Part shown: in pieces, positions 49,858 to 58,657 of the stretch
Numbering within the stretch: the first letter of the stretch is position 1
Layout of the letters: every line of letters begins with the position of its first letter
Assembly: GCF_000177675.1 (NCBI RefSeq)
Contig: NZ_ADGX01000011.1
Location: 1 to 64,000, forward strand
Reading direction: 5' to 3'
Length of the DNA stretch: 64,000 bases
Source of the DNA: Parafrankia sp. EUN1f
Lineage (GTDB): Bacteria; Actinomycetota; Actinomycetes; Frankiales; Frankiaceae
The notes under the pieces: generated by a model
Database searches by the model: none
What the model was told of the DNA's origin: nothing
The model's input: the letters and a program-made list of their open reading frames with translations, nothing else
Position numbers and translations under genes: made by a program

Positions 49858-49891
49858 CGGGGTCCCCACAACTGCCGCCGCGGGGACCCCG
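49858..49891 (-). terminator. Hairpin after the secreted-protein gene
   Basis: CGGGGTCCCC (49858-49867) pairs perfectly with 49882-49891, with a 14-nt loop. It starts 20 bp beyond the stop of the duplicated secreted-protein gene and separates it from the GT operon. Confidence 0.55.
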
Positions 49892-49910
49892 GATCACCTC
49901 AGTGGAGACG

Positions 49911-51284
49911 TCAGGTCAGGCAGGCAACCGCATCCTTCTGGTCGGAACAGACCTTGTTGAGCAGGTCGATCTGGTCAACCTGCGCCGACAGCCCGATCGG
50001 ATCGTCGGAGACGGCGTAGATGTTCGCCACGCTCACCTGGATGACCGAGTAGGCGGGCAGCGTCCCGCCGGGGTAGAGCACGGGACCGGTCAGCACGAGC
50101 TCGAGCGCCCGAACACTCAGCGACGTGGCGTCGGAGATCTGCCGGTTGACGAACAGCACGCCGACCCCCGGGATGGGAATCTCGGTACCCGGGTCAAGTG
50201 GCCCGACGTACGGCACACCGGCGATCGCCAGATCAGCGATGTTCGTACCGGTCGAGTCGAACGTCGTGGAGCTGCCGTCGTAGTGCGCGTTGGCCTTCGC
50301 CGTGACCGCACCCGCGGTCACCAGACCGCCGAGCAGGCTCACCCCCGCGATGGTGCTCGTGGTGGAGCCCGATGAATCCGGGCTTCCGACCGTGGCCTCA
50401 CCGGTCTCCGTGATCGCGCCGACCGTGATCACCCCCGGGATGTTGATCCCGAGCGAGGTGTCGGTCGAGGTCCCGCCCGTGCAGGGCACGCCCGTCGCGG
50501 CCAGAGGTCCGACGGTGAGCGGTCCCGCGGACACCAGGTTGCTGTAGGCGACCCCGGAGATGATCACCGGCAGCGGCGGCCGGAAGAACGAGTGGGAGTA
50601 ACCGATCGTGATCGAGGTTCCCGCGAGCGGCCCCAGGGTGATGTCGAGCGAGAGTCCGATCGTGACGAGACCGGCGTTGCCCGGGACGGGGATCTGCCGG
50701 TTGACCACCAGCGAGCCGACTCCCGGGATGGCGATCCCGGTGTTCGGCGCGACCACCCCGTTCAGGATGGTGATGCCGCTGAGCTTGAGGTCCGTCACCG
50801 TCACAGAACCCGTCGAGGTGACCGTCCCGTCGGCCGCACTCGTCGCCGTCGTGGTGATGTCAATCGCGTCGGCGGAGATCAGGGGAAGGAGGGGGGTACC
50901 GAGCAGGTCCAGGCCGAGGAGCTGGCTGGTCGAGGTACCGGTCTGCACCGGCCCGACAGCGAGCGTCGACACGGTGTTGGTGCTCGCTCCCGCGCTCAAC
51001 GAGAGTCCCGGGATGGACACCGCGCCGCCGTTCGAGCGGCTCACCCCACTGGCTGTCGTGCATCCGAGGCCCTCGGGGAAGGTGGCCCCGGAGTCGATCA
51101 CGCCACCGACCGTCACCTGGGTCGAGTAGGCGAGCTGGTCGTACATGGCAGGGGGGGACGCCGCCGTGGCGCTCCCTCCGGTCAGAACGATCGTGCCACC
51201 CGCGACCGCGGCGGCGACGATCCCACTGACGGACCGGGCGAGCCTGAACCTCCCGCCACGGCATCTCACTTGCACTTCGCGCAT
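49911..51284 (-). CDS. Secreted choice-of-anchor-type protein with internal duplication
   Basis: A 457-residue exported protein. The signal peptide spans residues 1-42 (Arg-rich start, hydrophobic GIVAAAVAGGTIVLTGGSA, ATA-A cleavage). The rest is Gly/Thr/Ser/Val-rich and predicted beta-structure. Two halves are related: each ends with GIAIPGVGSLVVNRQI or EIPIPGVGVLFVNRQI after a TLKL/IAGV-type segment. This resembles actinobacterial choice-of-anchor proteins. No LPxTG sorting signal is visible. It lies inside the polysaccharide locus and may bind or present the polymer at the surface; this is inference. Confidence 0.75.
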   Translation of the reverse strand: MREVQVRCRGGRFRLARSVSGIVAAAVAGGTIVLTGGSATAASPPAMYDQLAYSTQVTVGGVIDSGATFPEGLGCTTASGVSRSNGGAVSIPGLSLSAGASTNTVSTLAVGPVQTGTSTSQLLGLDLLGTPLLPLISADAIDITTTATSAADGTVTSTGSVTVTDLKLSGITILNGVVAPNTGIAIPGVGSLVVNRQIPVPGNAGLVTIGLSLDITLGPLAGTSITIGYSHSFFRPPLPVIISGVAYSNLVSAGPLTVGPLAATGVPCTGGTSTDTSLGINIPGVITVGAITETGEATVGSPDSSGSTTSTIAGVSLLGGLVTAGAVTAKANAHYDGSSTTFDSTGTNIADLAIAGVPYVGPLDPGTEIPIPGVGVLFVNRQISDATSLSVRALELVLTGPVLYPGGTLPAYSVIQVSVANIYAVSDDPIGLSAQVDQIDLLNKVCSDQKDAVACLT

Positions 51285-51527
51285 CTAGTCACTCCATTCG
51301 ACGTCGTCAAGTCGATCAGACATCAACGGAGAGTGACGTTAGCTGTGCTTACGCTGAGTAGCGGCTCGCCCCGCCGACGCAAGCTCGGGATCGGATCGCA
51401 CCGGCGCGCCGGTCAGGACCGGCAGGAAGGAGGGGCGGGAAGGAGGGGCGGCGCCCGCGCGGGTTCAGCTCCAGCACGTCGGCGCTGTTCGACGAAGCCG
51501 CGGCACTGGAGGCCCAACCCGCAGCGA

Positions 51528-52184
51528 TCAGTACCAGCCGAGCTGTGGCACGGGCGGCCGGTGGTGAGCGGGAACCCCGACGGCCATCACCTCGGCGGGA
51601 AGCTCCCGGATCACGACCGCACCGGCGCCGACAACCGCGCCGGCCCCGACTGTGAGCCCCTGCCGGACAACCGCACCACTCCCGATTGTCGCCCCGTCCC
51701 CTATCACCGCGGCGCCACTGATCCGAGCACCGGGAGCAAGCGTGGTGTAGTCACCGAGCCGGCAGTCGTGCCCGACCGTCGCCGCGATATTGACGTGAGC
51801 GTGGCGGCCGGTCAGCACATTGGACGTGATGCTGGCAAACCCGCACACCACACTGCCAGGCCCCAGGGTGACCCGCCGGCCGACCATGGCGGCCGGGTGC
51901 ACGAGGGTCGCCGGTACACGGCCCCAGCCGGTGGCAGCACGATCGATCGCCCGCCGCGCGTACGGGGAGCCGATCCCCAGCACATACCTGGCATCCAGCT
52001 CGGCGAGGAGGCTCACCGGCCCCAGATGACGGACTCCGTAGGTCGCGAGGAGGTCGAGATCGGGCTCACCGTCGTCGAGTACGCCGAGAATGTCGTAAGT
52101 CGGCTCGACCTCGTTCACAGCCTCGACGACCTCCAGCAACTCCCGGCCGTGCCCACCCGCACCTACGATCACCAGCGCATCCAT
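51528..52184 (-). CDS. NeuD/PglD-type sugar O/N-acyltransferase
   Basis: A 218-residue protein starting at the ATG at 52184. An N-terminal Rossmann part (LVIVGAGGHGRELLEVVEAV) is followed by hexapeptide repeats from about residue 100. NIAATVGHDCRLGDYTTLAP has the catalytic His seen in PglD, and [19 protein letters not shown] ends the helix. PglD acetylates the 4-amino group of UDP-bacillosamine precursors and NeuD acts on sialic acid; the DegT and PglC-like genes here favour the PglD role. Confidence 0.88.
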   Translation of the reverse strand: MDALVIVGAGGHGRELLEVVEAVNEVEPTYDILGVLDDGEPDLDLLATYGVRHLGPVSLLAELDARYVLGIGSPYARRAIDRAATGWGRVPATLVHPAAMVGRRVTLGPGSVVCGFASITSNVLTGRHAHVNIAATVGHDCRLGDYTTLAPGARISGAAVIGDGATIGSGAVVRQGLTVGAGAVVGAGAVVIRELPAEVMAVGVPAHHRPPVPQLGWY

Positions 52185-52362
52185 ACCGCAACCAGCTCTC
52201 TCTTCGCATACCCGAAAAACATCGAATATTTTCCGGAGGCTACTTGCTGCGAGAGTAGCCGATACCTCTCCGCACCTGGCCGCAATCAACCGGTACGGTG
52301 CGCGTCGACACCCGCCCGGCCGCGCCACACCTATGCGCTTACTTCAATCTCTGTTGCAACGG

Positions 52363-53070
52363 TTATTCATTTTTCCGGTCCTCGGTCAGCCGCCCCGGAC
52401 CGAGGCAGCAGCAGGCTCGTAAGCACGTGTTCCACCGACCTGACCGCCGCGTCGATGATGCCGCGCAGTCGCGGAAGGTCTCCAGGTTTCCACCGAGCGG
52501 ATCGGCGATGTCGTCATGTTCCGGAGCAGACGGACGCGTCATGCCACGCGCTGCCGCCGCGGCGTCCGTCAGCGCCATCCCCGCCACCCGCAGGTGCTCC
52601 GGCTGGATCCCGAGCTCCGGCTCGAGCGAGGCCAGGCGACCATCGGCCAAGGCCCAATCCGCCAGCCGCGCGAACTCGCGCAGGGTGAATGATCTGCGGA
52701 CCGCCCGCGGTGCCAGCGTGACGACGTCCGCACGATGTTGACGCGTCGCACAGAGAACGAGGTCCGCCCGCTCCGCCATCGCGGTGGTCACCTGCCGTGC
52801 ACGGAACCCGGCATCGTCCACGCCGTGTTCGTCCAGCGCCGCCGACGCGAGCGGGTGCATGGGTTCACCCACGCAGGCTTGGACTCCCGCGCTGCTCACC
52901 ACTGCCGCGCAGGCGAGTGGCTCACGCAGCCCGACCCGCGCCATCAGCCGGGTCAGCCGGGCGACGGCCAGCCGCTCCGCGACCGGGGACCGGCAGATGT
53001 TGCCGGTACAGACCATGAGCACCGACCAGCTCGCCCGATCCGGCACGGCTTCCAGATGTCCAACCGCCAT
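52363..53070 (-). CDS. Low-molecular-weight protein tyrosine phosphatase (Wzb-like), 3' frameshift
   Basis: A 235-codon frame starting at the ATG at 53070. The P-loop CTGNICRSP (Cys21-x5-Arg27) is intact and HDDIADPLGG near residue 185 carries the general-acid Asp. In capsule systems such phosphatases act on the tyrosine-rich tail of a Wzc kinase; no Wzc is in the window. After FRDCA the given frame becomes a Cys/Arg-rich tail (RWNTCLRACCCLG). One added base restores GIIDAAVRSVEHVLTSLLLP and a stop at 52367-52369. A single-base deletion, or a sequencing error, is likely. The active site is upstream of it. Confidence 0.85.
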   Translation of the reverse strand: MAVGHLEAVPDRASWSVLMVCTGNICRSPVAERLAVARLTRLMARVGLREPLACAAVVSSAGVQACVGEPMHPLASAALDEHGVDDAGFRARQVTTAMAERADLVLCATRQHRADVVTLAPRAVRRSFTLREFARLADWALADGRLASLEPELGIQPEHLRVAGMALTDAAAAARGMTRPSAPEHDDIADPLGGNLETFRDCAASSTRRSGRWNTCLRACCCLGPGRLTEDRKNE

Positions 53071-53181
53071 CCGCCCTCCACAACCTGCCCGCCCGACGCC
53101 TGCCCATCCACGGCGCCACGGCATGGCCTGGTGGCCAGGCCCACCTCCCGCGAGGCCTGGCCACCAGGTGCGCCGTTTCCG

Positions 53182-55368
53182 CTAGCCCGTCAGCCGATCC
53201 TCGTGCACCAGCTGGCCGGACAGGCGTCGCCCTCCCGTGTCGACGCGCTGTGAGCCGCGATGTGCCCGCGATCGTGGTGAAGGGCCGCGCACGCCGATCT
53301 TCAACGGCGCGGTGTTCGGTGGAACCGGCGTGCCGGTCAGATCGGATCCGCCTGCCATCGGGGCTACCGCTGCGGTCGCCGTGAGCGAGGTTGCCTCGGG
53401 AACGGGCTGCGGGAACACACCGGCGCCCGGCGCCCCGGATGTCACCTTGATCGGCCCTGTCATCGCCGGCTCGCCCACCTGCGGCGGCCGCCGGAGACGG
53501 TCATCCCATTCCTTCAGCCAGCTCAGCACCCGCTCCCCCGTCATCGGGCGGGAGACGAAATAACCCTGCGCCTCGTCGCACTGCCAGGCGGCGAGTGAGG
53601 CCCACGAGCGCGACGTCTCGACGCCCTCGGCCACGATGCGCAGGCTCAGGGCGTGTGCGAGGGAGACGGTGGATCGGACGATCTCCGCCGCGGAGGGGTC
53701 CCGATCGATGTCACGCAGAAAGCGCTGGTCGAGCTTCACCTCGTCGGCCGGGAGCTCGAGCAGATAGGCAAGGGAGCACAGCCCGGTGCCGTAGTCGTCG
53801 AGGCTGACCCGCACACCGTGGTCACGCAGGCCCGCGAGCGTCCGCTGCGCCTTCTCCAGAACCGTGATGAGCCCGTCCTCGGTGACCTCGACGACCAGGG
53901 CCGACGGGGGCAGGCCATGGAGCTCCAGCTCCCCGCGTACCAGGTCGACGAATCCTGGGTCGACGATGACCGAGGCCGGCACGTTCACCGACACCGCGAG
54001 CGTGGCCCCGGCCGCGCGCCACCGAACACAGTCGGTGAGCGCCAGGTCGAGGACACGCCGGGTCAGCAGCTCCATCAGACCCGCCCGCTCCATCTCGGGC
54101 AGGAAGAGGTCCGGCGGCCGGAGGCCTCCGGTGGGATGCCGCCAGCGCACCAGGGCCTCGACTCCGCTGATCCGCCCGCTGCGCATGTCGACCTTGGGCT
54201 GGTAACGCAGCTCGATCTGGCCCTTGTCCAGCGCTTCACGCAGATCCGCGCGCAGCCCCAGGCTCGCCCGACTCCCCAGCTGGCAGTCGGGAGCGTAGAC
54301 GCGTTGGCCGCTGTGGGTGCCCTTCGCCGTGTACATGGCTTCTTCTGCTCGCCGCATAAGCTCGAGCACGTTCCGCCCGTGTTCCGGGAAATGGGCGATA
54401 CCCACGCTCACCTCCGCCTGCACGCGCAGGTCGTCGAGGCTGACCGGTGTCCGCAGTGCCTCCCTGATTCGCCGCGCCACCCCCTCCGCGTCGGGGAGGT
54501 CGACTCCGCGCAGCAGTGCCGCGAACTCGTCACCGTCCACGCGCGCCAGCAGATCGTCGGCGCCCAGAACCTGCTGGAGCCGGTCGCTGACGGACCGAAG
54601 CAGTCGGTCACCGTTCTCATGACCGAGTGTTCCGTTGATATCCCGCAGGCGATCAAGGTCAACGAGGATGAGTGCGGCGGGAGCTGCGCCGCCGGCCCGA
54701 TGCCCCCCTCCCAGCCACTGGCCGGCGGTCTTCAGGAAATGCCGGCGGCCCGGCAGGCCGGTGAGGCCGTCCACGCCGCGCCGGCGCCGGCCGAGCAGCG
54801 CGGCCGCTCGGCCGCTGACGCCCAGCACCGGCAGACCGACGGCAAGCGTCGTCGCCAGGGAGGAGGCCAGGATCGCTGGCAGAGTCGACCCGCCGCGGCA
54901 GAGCGACCAGACCACGATGGAGACCAGAAGGACCGGGGCGAGGACGAGTGCGGCGGCGGCCCGATGCGCCGATCCGGGCGCGACGGAACGCCGGGCAGCC
55001 ATCGGTCGGGCGGAAGCGGCGCCGCCGGAGCACGGTGCCGGGTCCGACGGCGGCGTCGACGCTCCCGCCCGCACCGGGCCGGGCGCCTCCACGCCGCCGG
55101 GCACCACGTTTCCCCCCGGACCGGAACAGGCCGTCTCGCCCTCGCCTGCGCCGGCCGTGTCGACTCCTGTCAGCGCAGCGCACGCCGACGGCCCGGACGA
55201 ATGGTTGTGCTCACCCACCAGGTTTCGTTCCGCCGGCGCGTGCGTCGCCGGCGCTTCCGCCGCTGCCGCTGCCGGTACCGGTACCGGTACACCGGCAGGA
55301 CCCGCCGGCAGCCGGCGCGGCACGGTACGCCGCCTGATCGTGCGGTCCACCCGCGCCGAGGTCACCAC
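53182..55368 (-). CDS. Membrane GGDEF-EAL protein (DGDEF variant, intact EAL)
   Basis: A 728-residue protein. After a 130-residue low-complexity start come two membrane helices (about 138-157 and 163-186). The GGDEF domain (200-360) has RVDGDEF at 276-282, with Asp replacing the first Gly. The EAL domain (375-620) keeps EAL (404-406), the Asn of SVNVPAS, VSLDDYGTGLCSL, VKLDQRF, AEGVET and QGYF. Phosphodiesterase activity on c-di-GMP is thus expected, with cyclase activity uncertain. A 100-residue disordered tail follows. It is located between the polysaccharide locus and the sortase, which fits c-di-GMP control of surface polymers. Confidence 0.9.
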   Translation of the reverse strand: MVTSARVDRTIRRRTVPRRLPAGPAGVPVPVPAAAAAEAPATHAPAERNLVGEHNHSSGPSACAALTGVDTAGAGEGETACSGPGGNVVPGGVEAPGPVRAGASTPPSDPAPCSGGAASARPMAARRSVAPGSAHRAAAALVLAPVLLVSIVVWSLCRGGSTLPAILASSLATTLAVGLPVLGVSGRAAALLGRRRRGVDGLTGLPGRRHFLKTAGQWLGGGHRAGGAAPAALILVDLDRLRDINGTLGHENGDRLLRSVSDRLQQVLGADDLLARVDGDEFAALLRGVDLPDAEGVARRIREALRTPVSLDDLRVQAEVSVGIAHFPEHGRNVLELMRRAEEAMYTAKGTHSGQRVYAPDCQLGSRASLGLRADLREALDKGQIELRYQPKVDMRSGRISGVEALVRWRHPTGGLRPPDLFLPEMERAGLMELLTRRVLDLALTDCVRWRAAGATLAVSVNVPASVIVDPGFVDLVRGELELHGLPPSALVVEVTEDGLITVLEKAQRTLAGLRDHGVRVSLDDYGTGLCSLAYLLELPADEVKLDQRFLRDIDRDPSAAEIVRSTVSLAHALSLRIVAEGVETSRSWASLAAWQCDEAQGYFVSRPMTGERVLSWLKEWDDRLRRPPQVGEPAMTGPIKVTSGAPGAGVFPQPVPEATSLTATAAVAPMAGGSDLTGTPVPPNTAPLKIGVRGPSPRSRAHRGSQRVDTGGRRLSGQLVHEDRLTG

Positions 55369-55765
55369 CGACGCTCACCTGGTGAACCGCTCAGAGAAAA
55401 GTCTTGCCTGACCATACGATTTGCCCCCGAAGTCGAACCTGCTCCGTTAGGAACGGACTCCCCACGCCTGCCCTGTTGTAGCGGCAGCCTGCGCCTGGTT
55501 CGCTCGCCCCCGCGGTACGTGCGGGTCACCCGCACGAGTTGGCAGGTTATCGGACCCCGGGATTCTTGGCCCGGCCGCAAGGGCTACTAGCCCCGCCGTT
55601 CACTCATCGGAAGACATCACGGGACAAGATTCCCTGACGAACGGCAAACGTTCGACGCTTCAACGGCATGATCCTGCCACTTGTGATCTGCGTGTGGTCC
55701 GACCGTGGAACCCGCCAGGGAAAGCTCGCGTGCCACAGCGAGCAACACACCGGCGCGTTCCCCGC
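55369..55765. other. 397-bp upstream region of the GGDEF-EAL gene
   Basis: No gene. It holds two inverted repeats: TCCGTT-AGG-AACGGA at 55443-55457 and the operator-like palindrome at 55519-55535. I looked for a c-di-GMP (GEMM) riboswitch and for a tRNA and found neither. Confidence 0.5.
55519..55535. promoter_or_regulatory. Operator-like palindrome
   Basis: GTGCGGGT-C-ACCCGCAC is a perfect inverted repeat with a 1-nt centre. The centre is too short for a good hairpin, so a dimeric regulator site is more likely. It lies about 150 bp upstream of the GGDEF-EAL start. Confidence 0.45.
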
Positions 55766-55924
55766 CTAGTCCCCGACGGTTACGCTCGTAGCGGGCAGAT
55801 ACGACTCGACCAGCGGGAAGACCAGGAAAAGGAGAATCGCGACAACGGCGAGCGCGAGAAGCACCGCGAGCGGGATCCGCACCTGCCTCGGCCCGGGGAG
55901 GTGTCTGAATATCCAGCTGTACAT
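55766..55924 (-). CDS. 52-residue single-span membrane protein next to sortase
   Basis: Translation from the ATG at 55924 gives a small protein that begins MYSWIFRHLPGPRQVRIPLA. It has one long hydrophobic helix (about 17-38) and ends SYLPATSVTVGD before TAG. An AGGGGAA ribosome site lies 8 bp upstream. From memory, similar tiny proteins with an N-terminal HLPGP-like motif and C-terminal TVGD lie next to class E sortase genes in other actinobacteria. It follows the sortase gene by 99 bp on the same strand. Function unknown; a sortase partner or cofactor is a guess. Confidence 0.8.
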   Translation of the reverse strand: MYSWIFRHLPGPRQVRIPLAVLLALAVVAILLFLVFPLVESYLPATSVTVGD

Positions 55925-56023
55925 GAGTCATTCCCCTAAGGCGATTCGCACCGATCGTGGTCGGCACGGGCAGTGATCCAGGGGTCACCTCCAAGGCCGA
56001 GGAGGAGCCCAGGGCTGAGCTGG

Positions 56024-57016
56024 CTACCCGCCCGTCAGTTCGGGAGGCGGCCCATCACTCTTGTCTCTCGTCTCATCGAGCTCCGCGAAGACGATGAGTC
56101 GGCTCTTCGCGGAGAAGCGCGGATGGCAGGTCGTCAGCGTCATCCGCGCCTTGGTGGGGGCCTCCCCCAGATGCCCTGGTACGGGGTAGGTCACGTCCAG
56201 CCGGTGGGGGTCGACGATCTCCGATCTCGTGACCCGGTAGGTGAAATACCTGTCGGCGACCTCGACCACGATGGGGTCCCCCACCTTGAGCTCGTCGACC
56301 CGGCTGAAGGGCTTGCCATAGGTCGTGCGGTGTCCCGAGACGACGAAGTTCCCGATCTCGCCAGGCATGGCCGAGCCCGGGAAGTGCCCTGGTCCGCGGC
56401 GCAGGTCCGCCGTCGACACGCCCTCCACGACGACCGGCGCGTAGTCCGTTCCGAAGCGCGGCACCCGTAGCACGGCGATCCCGTCGCCGAGCTCGACGGG
56501 CGGCACGGATGGCCGCTTCCTCGGATCCGCACCGCCGCCCCGCGCCGGCTTCGGGACGGCATGCTGGGCCCAGGCTGTGGTCAGATCGTGGCGGATCTGA
56601 TCCTGCGTTCGAGCAGCGAAGATGTCAGTGATCCACAGCTGGTAGCACAGGAAGAGAACCACGATGACACCACAGGTGATCATCAGCTCGCCGGCGCCCC
56701 GGGCGAGATGGCCGCCAAGAGATCGCACCGTCCGATCCCGCAGCGGGTCCGCTGCCGGCAGCTCCGGGGCGGCGTATCCACGTCCTCGCGCCCGCGCCGG
56801 ACCATATGCCGGTGCCAGACCCTGGGCCGGCACCGCGGCAACAGGTGGATTCCGCGGATCCGGGCCGCCCATCAGGTCGTCGAGGCTGTCGAGGCCGTCG
56901 AGCTCGCCCCGGGCATCGACTTCTCCCCGGTCAGCCCCGGCCAGGTCGGCCGGTGAGGCCGGCGCCGACAGTGAACTGCCCGGTTCCTTGCCCTCGCCCG
57001 GAGTCCCAGCAGCCAT
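56024..57016 (-). CDS. Class E sortase
   Basis: A 330-residue membrane transpeptidase. A 105-residue acidic/Pro-rich cytoplasmic part precedes one membrane helix (about 110-130). The sortase domain holds His229 in VVSGHRTTYGKPF, Cys297 in LTLTTCHPRFSAKSR and Arg306. TTCHPRF is typical of class E (SrtE), which anchors proteins with LAXTG-like signals. No such substrate is evident in the window. It is 21 bp upstream of the cbiO stop codon (the cbiO gene ends at 57038), on the same strand. Confidence 0.92.
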   Translation of the reverse strand: MAAGTPGEGKEPGSSLSAPASPADLAGADRGEVDARGELDGLDSLDDLMGGPDPRNPPVAAVPAQGLAPAYGPARARGRGYAAPELPAADPLRDRTVRSLGGHLARGAGELMITCGVIVVLFLCYQLWITDIFAARTQDQIRHDLTTAWAQHAVPKPARGGGADPRKRPSVPPVELGDGIAVLRVPRFGTDYAPVVVEGVSTADLRRGPGHFPGSAMPGEIGNFVVSGHRTTYGKPFSRVDELKVGDPIVVEVADRYFTYRVTRSEIVDPHRLDVTYPVPGHLGEAPTKARMTLTTCHPRFSAKSRLIVFAELDETRDKSDGPPPELTGG

Positions 57017-57037
57017 GCTGCAACCCTAAGCCATGAA

Positions 57038-57856
57038 TCAACTACTCTCCGCGATGGCGTGGCGCGGGTTGAACCCGAAGGGCAACTCCAGTCGGTGCGA
57101 CGTCATCAACGGCTCGTCACTCAGCAGGGTGGCCGTCGCGCCATCCGCGACGATCATTCCCTGGTCGAGGATGACCGAGCGCGGGCACAGTTGCAGCGCG
57201 TAGGGCAGATCGTGGGTGACCATGATGAGGGTGAGGTCCAGGCCCTGGAGGACCTCCGCGAGCTCGCGGCGACCGGCCGGATCAAGATTGGCCGATGGCT
57301 CGTCGAGGACAAGAACCTCCGGCCGCATGGCGAGCACCGTCGCCACCGCGGCGCGGCGCCGCTCTCCCAGGCTGAGGTGATGCGGTGCCCGCTCGGCGTA
57401 CTCCGCCAGACCGACAGCCCGCAGCGCCTCGGCCACCCGACCCGACAGCTCCGCGCCTCGAAGGCCCAGATTCGCGGGGCCGAACGCGACGTCCTGACCC
57501 ACCGTCGGCATGAAGAGCTGGTCGTCGGGGTCCTGGAAGACCAGGCCGACCCGGCGCCGGATCTCCGGCATGTTCGCCTTCGCGACGGGCATCCCGCCGA
57601 TGCGAAGCGTGCCCGCGCCAGCCGCCAGAATGCCGTTGAGATGCAGCATGAGCGTCGTCTTGCCTGCACCGTTCGGCCCGAGCACCGCGATCCGCTCACC
57701 GCGGGCGACCGTGAGGTCGACCCCGAAGAGCACCTGCCGCCCGTCGGGGTAGGCGAAGGCGAGGCCCTCGATCTCCACCGCGGGGCGTCCCGCGTCCGCG
57801 GCGGCGGTCACGGACGCAGCCTCGGCGGCCGAAGCCGACGTGGACCTGGACGTCAC
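57038..57856 (-). CDS. cbiO: Cobalt/nickel ECF transporter ATPase
   Basis: A 272-residue ABC ATPase. Walker A GPNGAGKTT is at residues 60-68, Q-loop in LVFQDPDDQLFMPTVGQDV, signature LSLGERRRA at 161-169 (LSLGE instead of LSGGE), and LDEPSANLDP is Walker B. FQDPDDQLF is typical of CbiO. GTG 57856 overlaps the cbiQ stop as GTGA; the open frame upstream is not used. It is the energising subunit for CbiMNQ-type uptake of Co2+ or Ni2+. Confidence 0.93.
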   Translation of the reverse strand: MTSRSTSASAAEAASVTAAADAGRPAVEIEGLAFAYPDGRQVLFGVDLTVARGERIAVLGPNGAGKTTLMLHLNGILAAGAGTLRIGGMPVAKANMPEIRRRVGLVFQDPDDQLFMPTVGQDVAFGPANLGLRGAELSGRVAEALRAVGLAEYAERAPHHLSLGERRRAAVATVLAMRPEVLVLDEPSANLDPAGRRELAEVLQGLDLTLIMVTHDLPYALQLCPRSVILDQGMIVADGATATLLSDEPLMTSHRLELPFGFNPRHAIAESS

Positions 57857-58653
57857 GACACCACACCGAGATCGAGGCTCCGGCCGGCGACGGCGACCGC
57901 GACACCGAGGACGACCAGAGCACTGGCCGTCGCCCACTGGCCCGGTCGCGGCGACACGGTCGGCATCGCGGCGGGCATCGTGCCCGAGTAGCCGCGGGCG
58001 AGCATCGCCAGGTGAACCCGCTCGCCCCGCTCGTACGAACGGATGAACAGGGTGCCGAGCGACGCCGCGAGCACGCCGGTCGCTCGCAGTGAGCGCGGCT
58101 CGTGCCCGCGCGAACGGCGAGCCACGCCCATCCGACGCATCTGATCCACGACGAGGCCCGAATAGCGGATCATGAAAGACGCGACCGCGATGATCACGGG
58201 CGGCAGCCGGAGTCGCTCAAGCCCGACCAGAAGATCATTTGCCGGCGTGGTCGCGGCGAGCACGATAACGGTCATCAATCCGAGCGTAGCCCGCGCGAGC
58301 AGGCCGAACGCCTGTTCCAACCCAGGCCGTGAGAGCCCGAGCCCGAGCAGCTCGACCCGTGGGCCGGGAACGACGAACGGAAGTGCCGCCGCGAAGGCGA
58401 GAAACGGGATCTCAACCGCGAGCCGGCGGATCACGAACAGCGGCCGCAGCCGCGCCAGCGCACAGAGCGAGGCCAGCACCAGCAGGTGCACCCCGAAAGC
58501 CCAGCCGGCGGTGATCGGGGTGACCACCACGCAGATCACGTAGCCGAAGGCTGCGACGATCTTGCACTGCGCCGGCATGCTCCGCAGAAAGCCCCGTCCG
58601 GGCTGATACGGATCGAGCAGATGCGCGCCACCCATCGCGGTCGCCGCTACCAC
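57853..58653 (-). CDS. cbiQ: Cobalt/nickel ECF transporter transmembrane protein
   Basis: A 266-residue membrane protein with about five helices. LLDPYQPGRGFLRSMPAQCK at the start, MIRYSGLVVDQMRRMGVARR in the cytoplasmic coupling loop and ERVHLAMLARGYSGTMP near the end are the CbiQ signatures that contact the ATPase. It follows cbiN by 4 bp. Confidence 0.92.
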   Translation of the reverse strand: MVAATAMGGAHLLDPYQPGRGFLRSMPAQCKIVAAFGYVICVVVTPITAGWAFGVHLLVLASLCALARLRPLFVIRRLAVEIPFLAFAAALPFVVPGPRVELLGLGLSRPGLEQAFGLLARATLGLMTVIVLAATTPANDLLVGLERLRLPPVIIAVASFMIRYSGLVVDQMRRMGVARRSRGHEPRSLRATGVLAASLGTLFIRSYERGERVHLAMLARGYSGTMPAAMPTVSPRPGQWATASALVVLGVAVAVAGRSLDLGVVS

Positions 58654-58657
58654 TCAC

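Noticed and set aside
55430-55620. tRNA or c-di-GMP riboswitch upstream of the GGDEF-EAL gene
   Set aside because: No cloverleaf with a GTTCRAnnC T-loop in register and no GEMM core; only simple inverted repeats are present.
55617-55994. 125-codon minus-strand frame and 81-codon plus-strand frame
   Set aside because: Both are shadows of the 52-residue membrane protein gene, which has the better start signal and composition.
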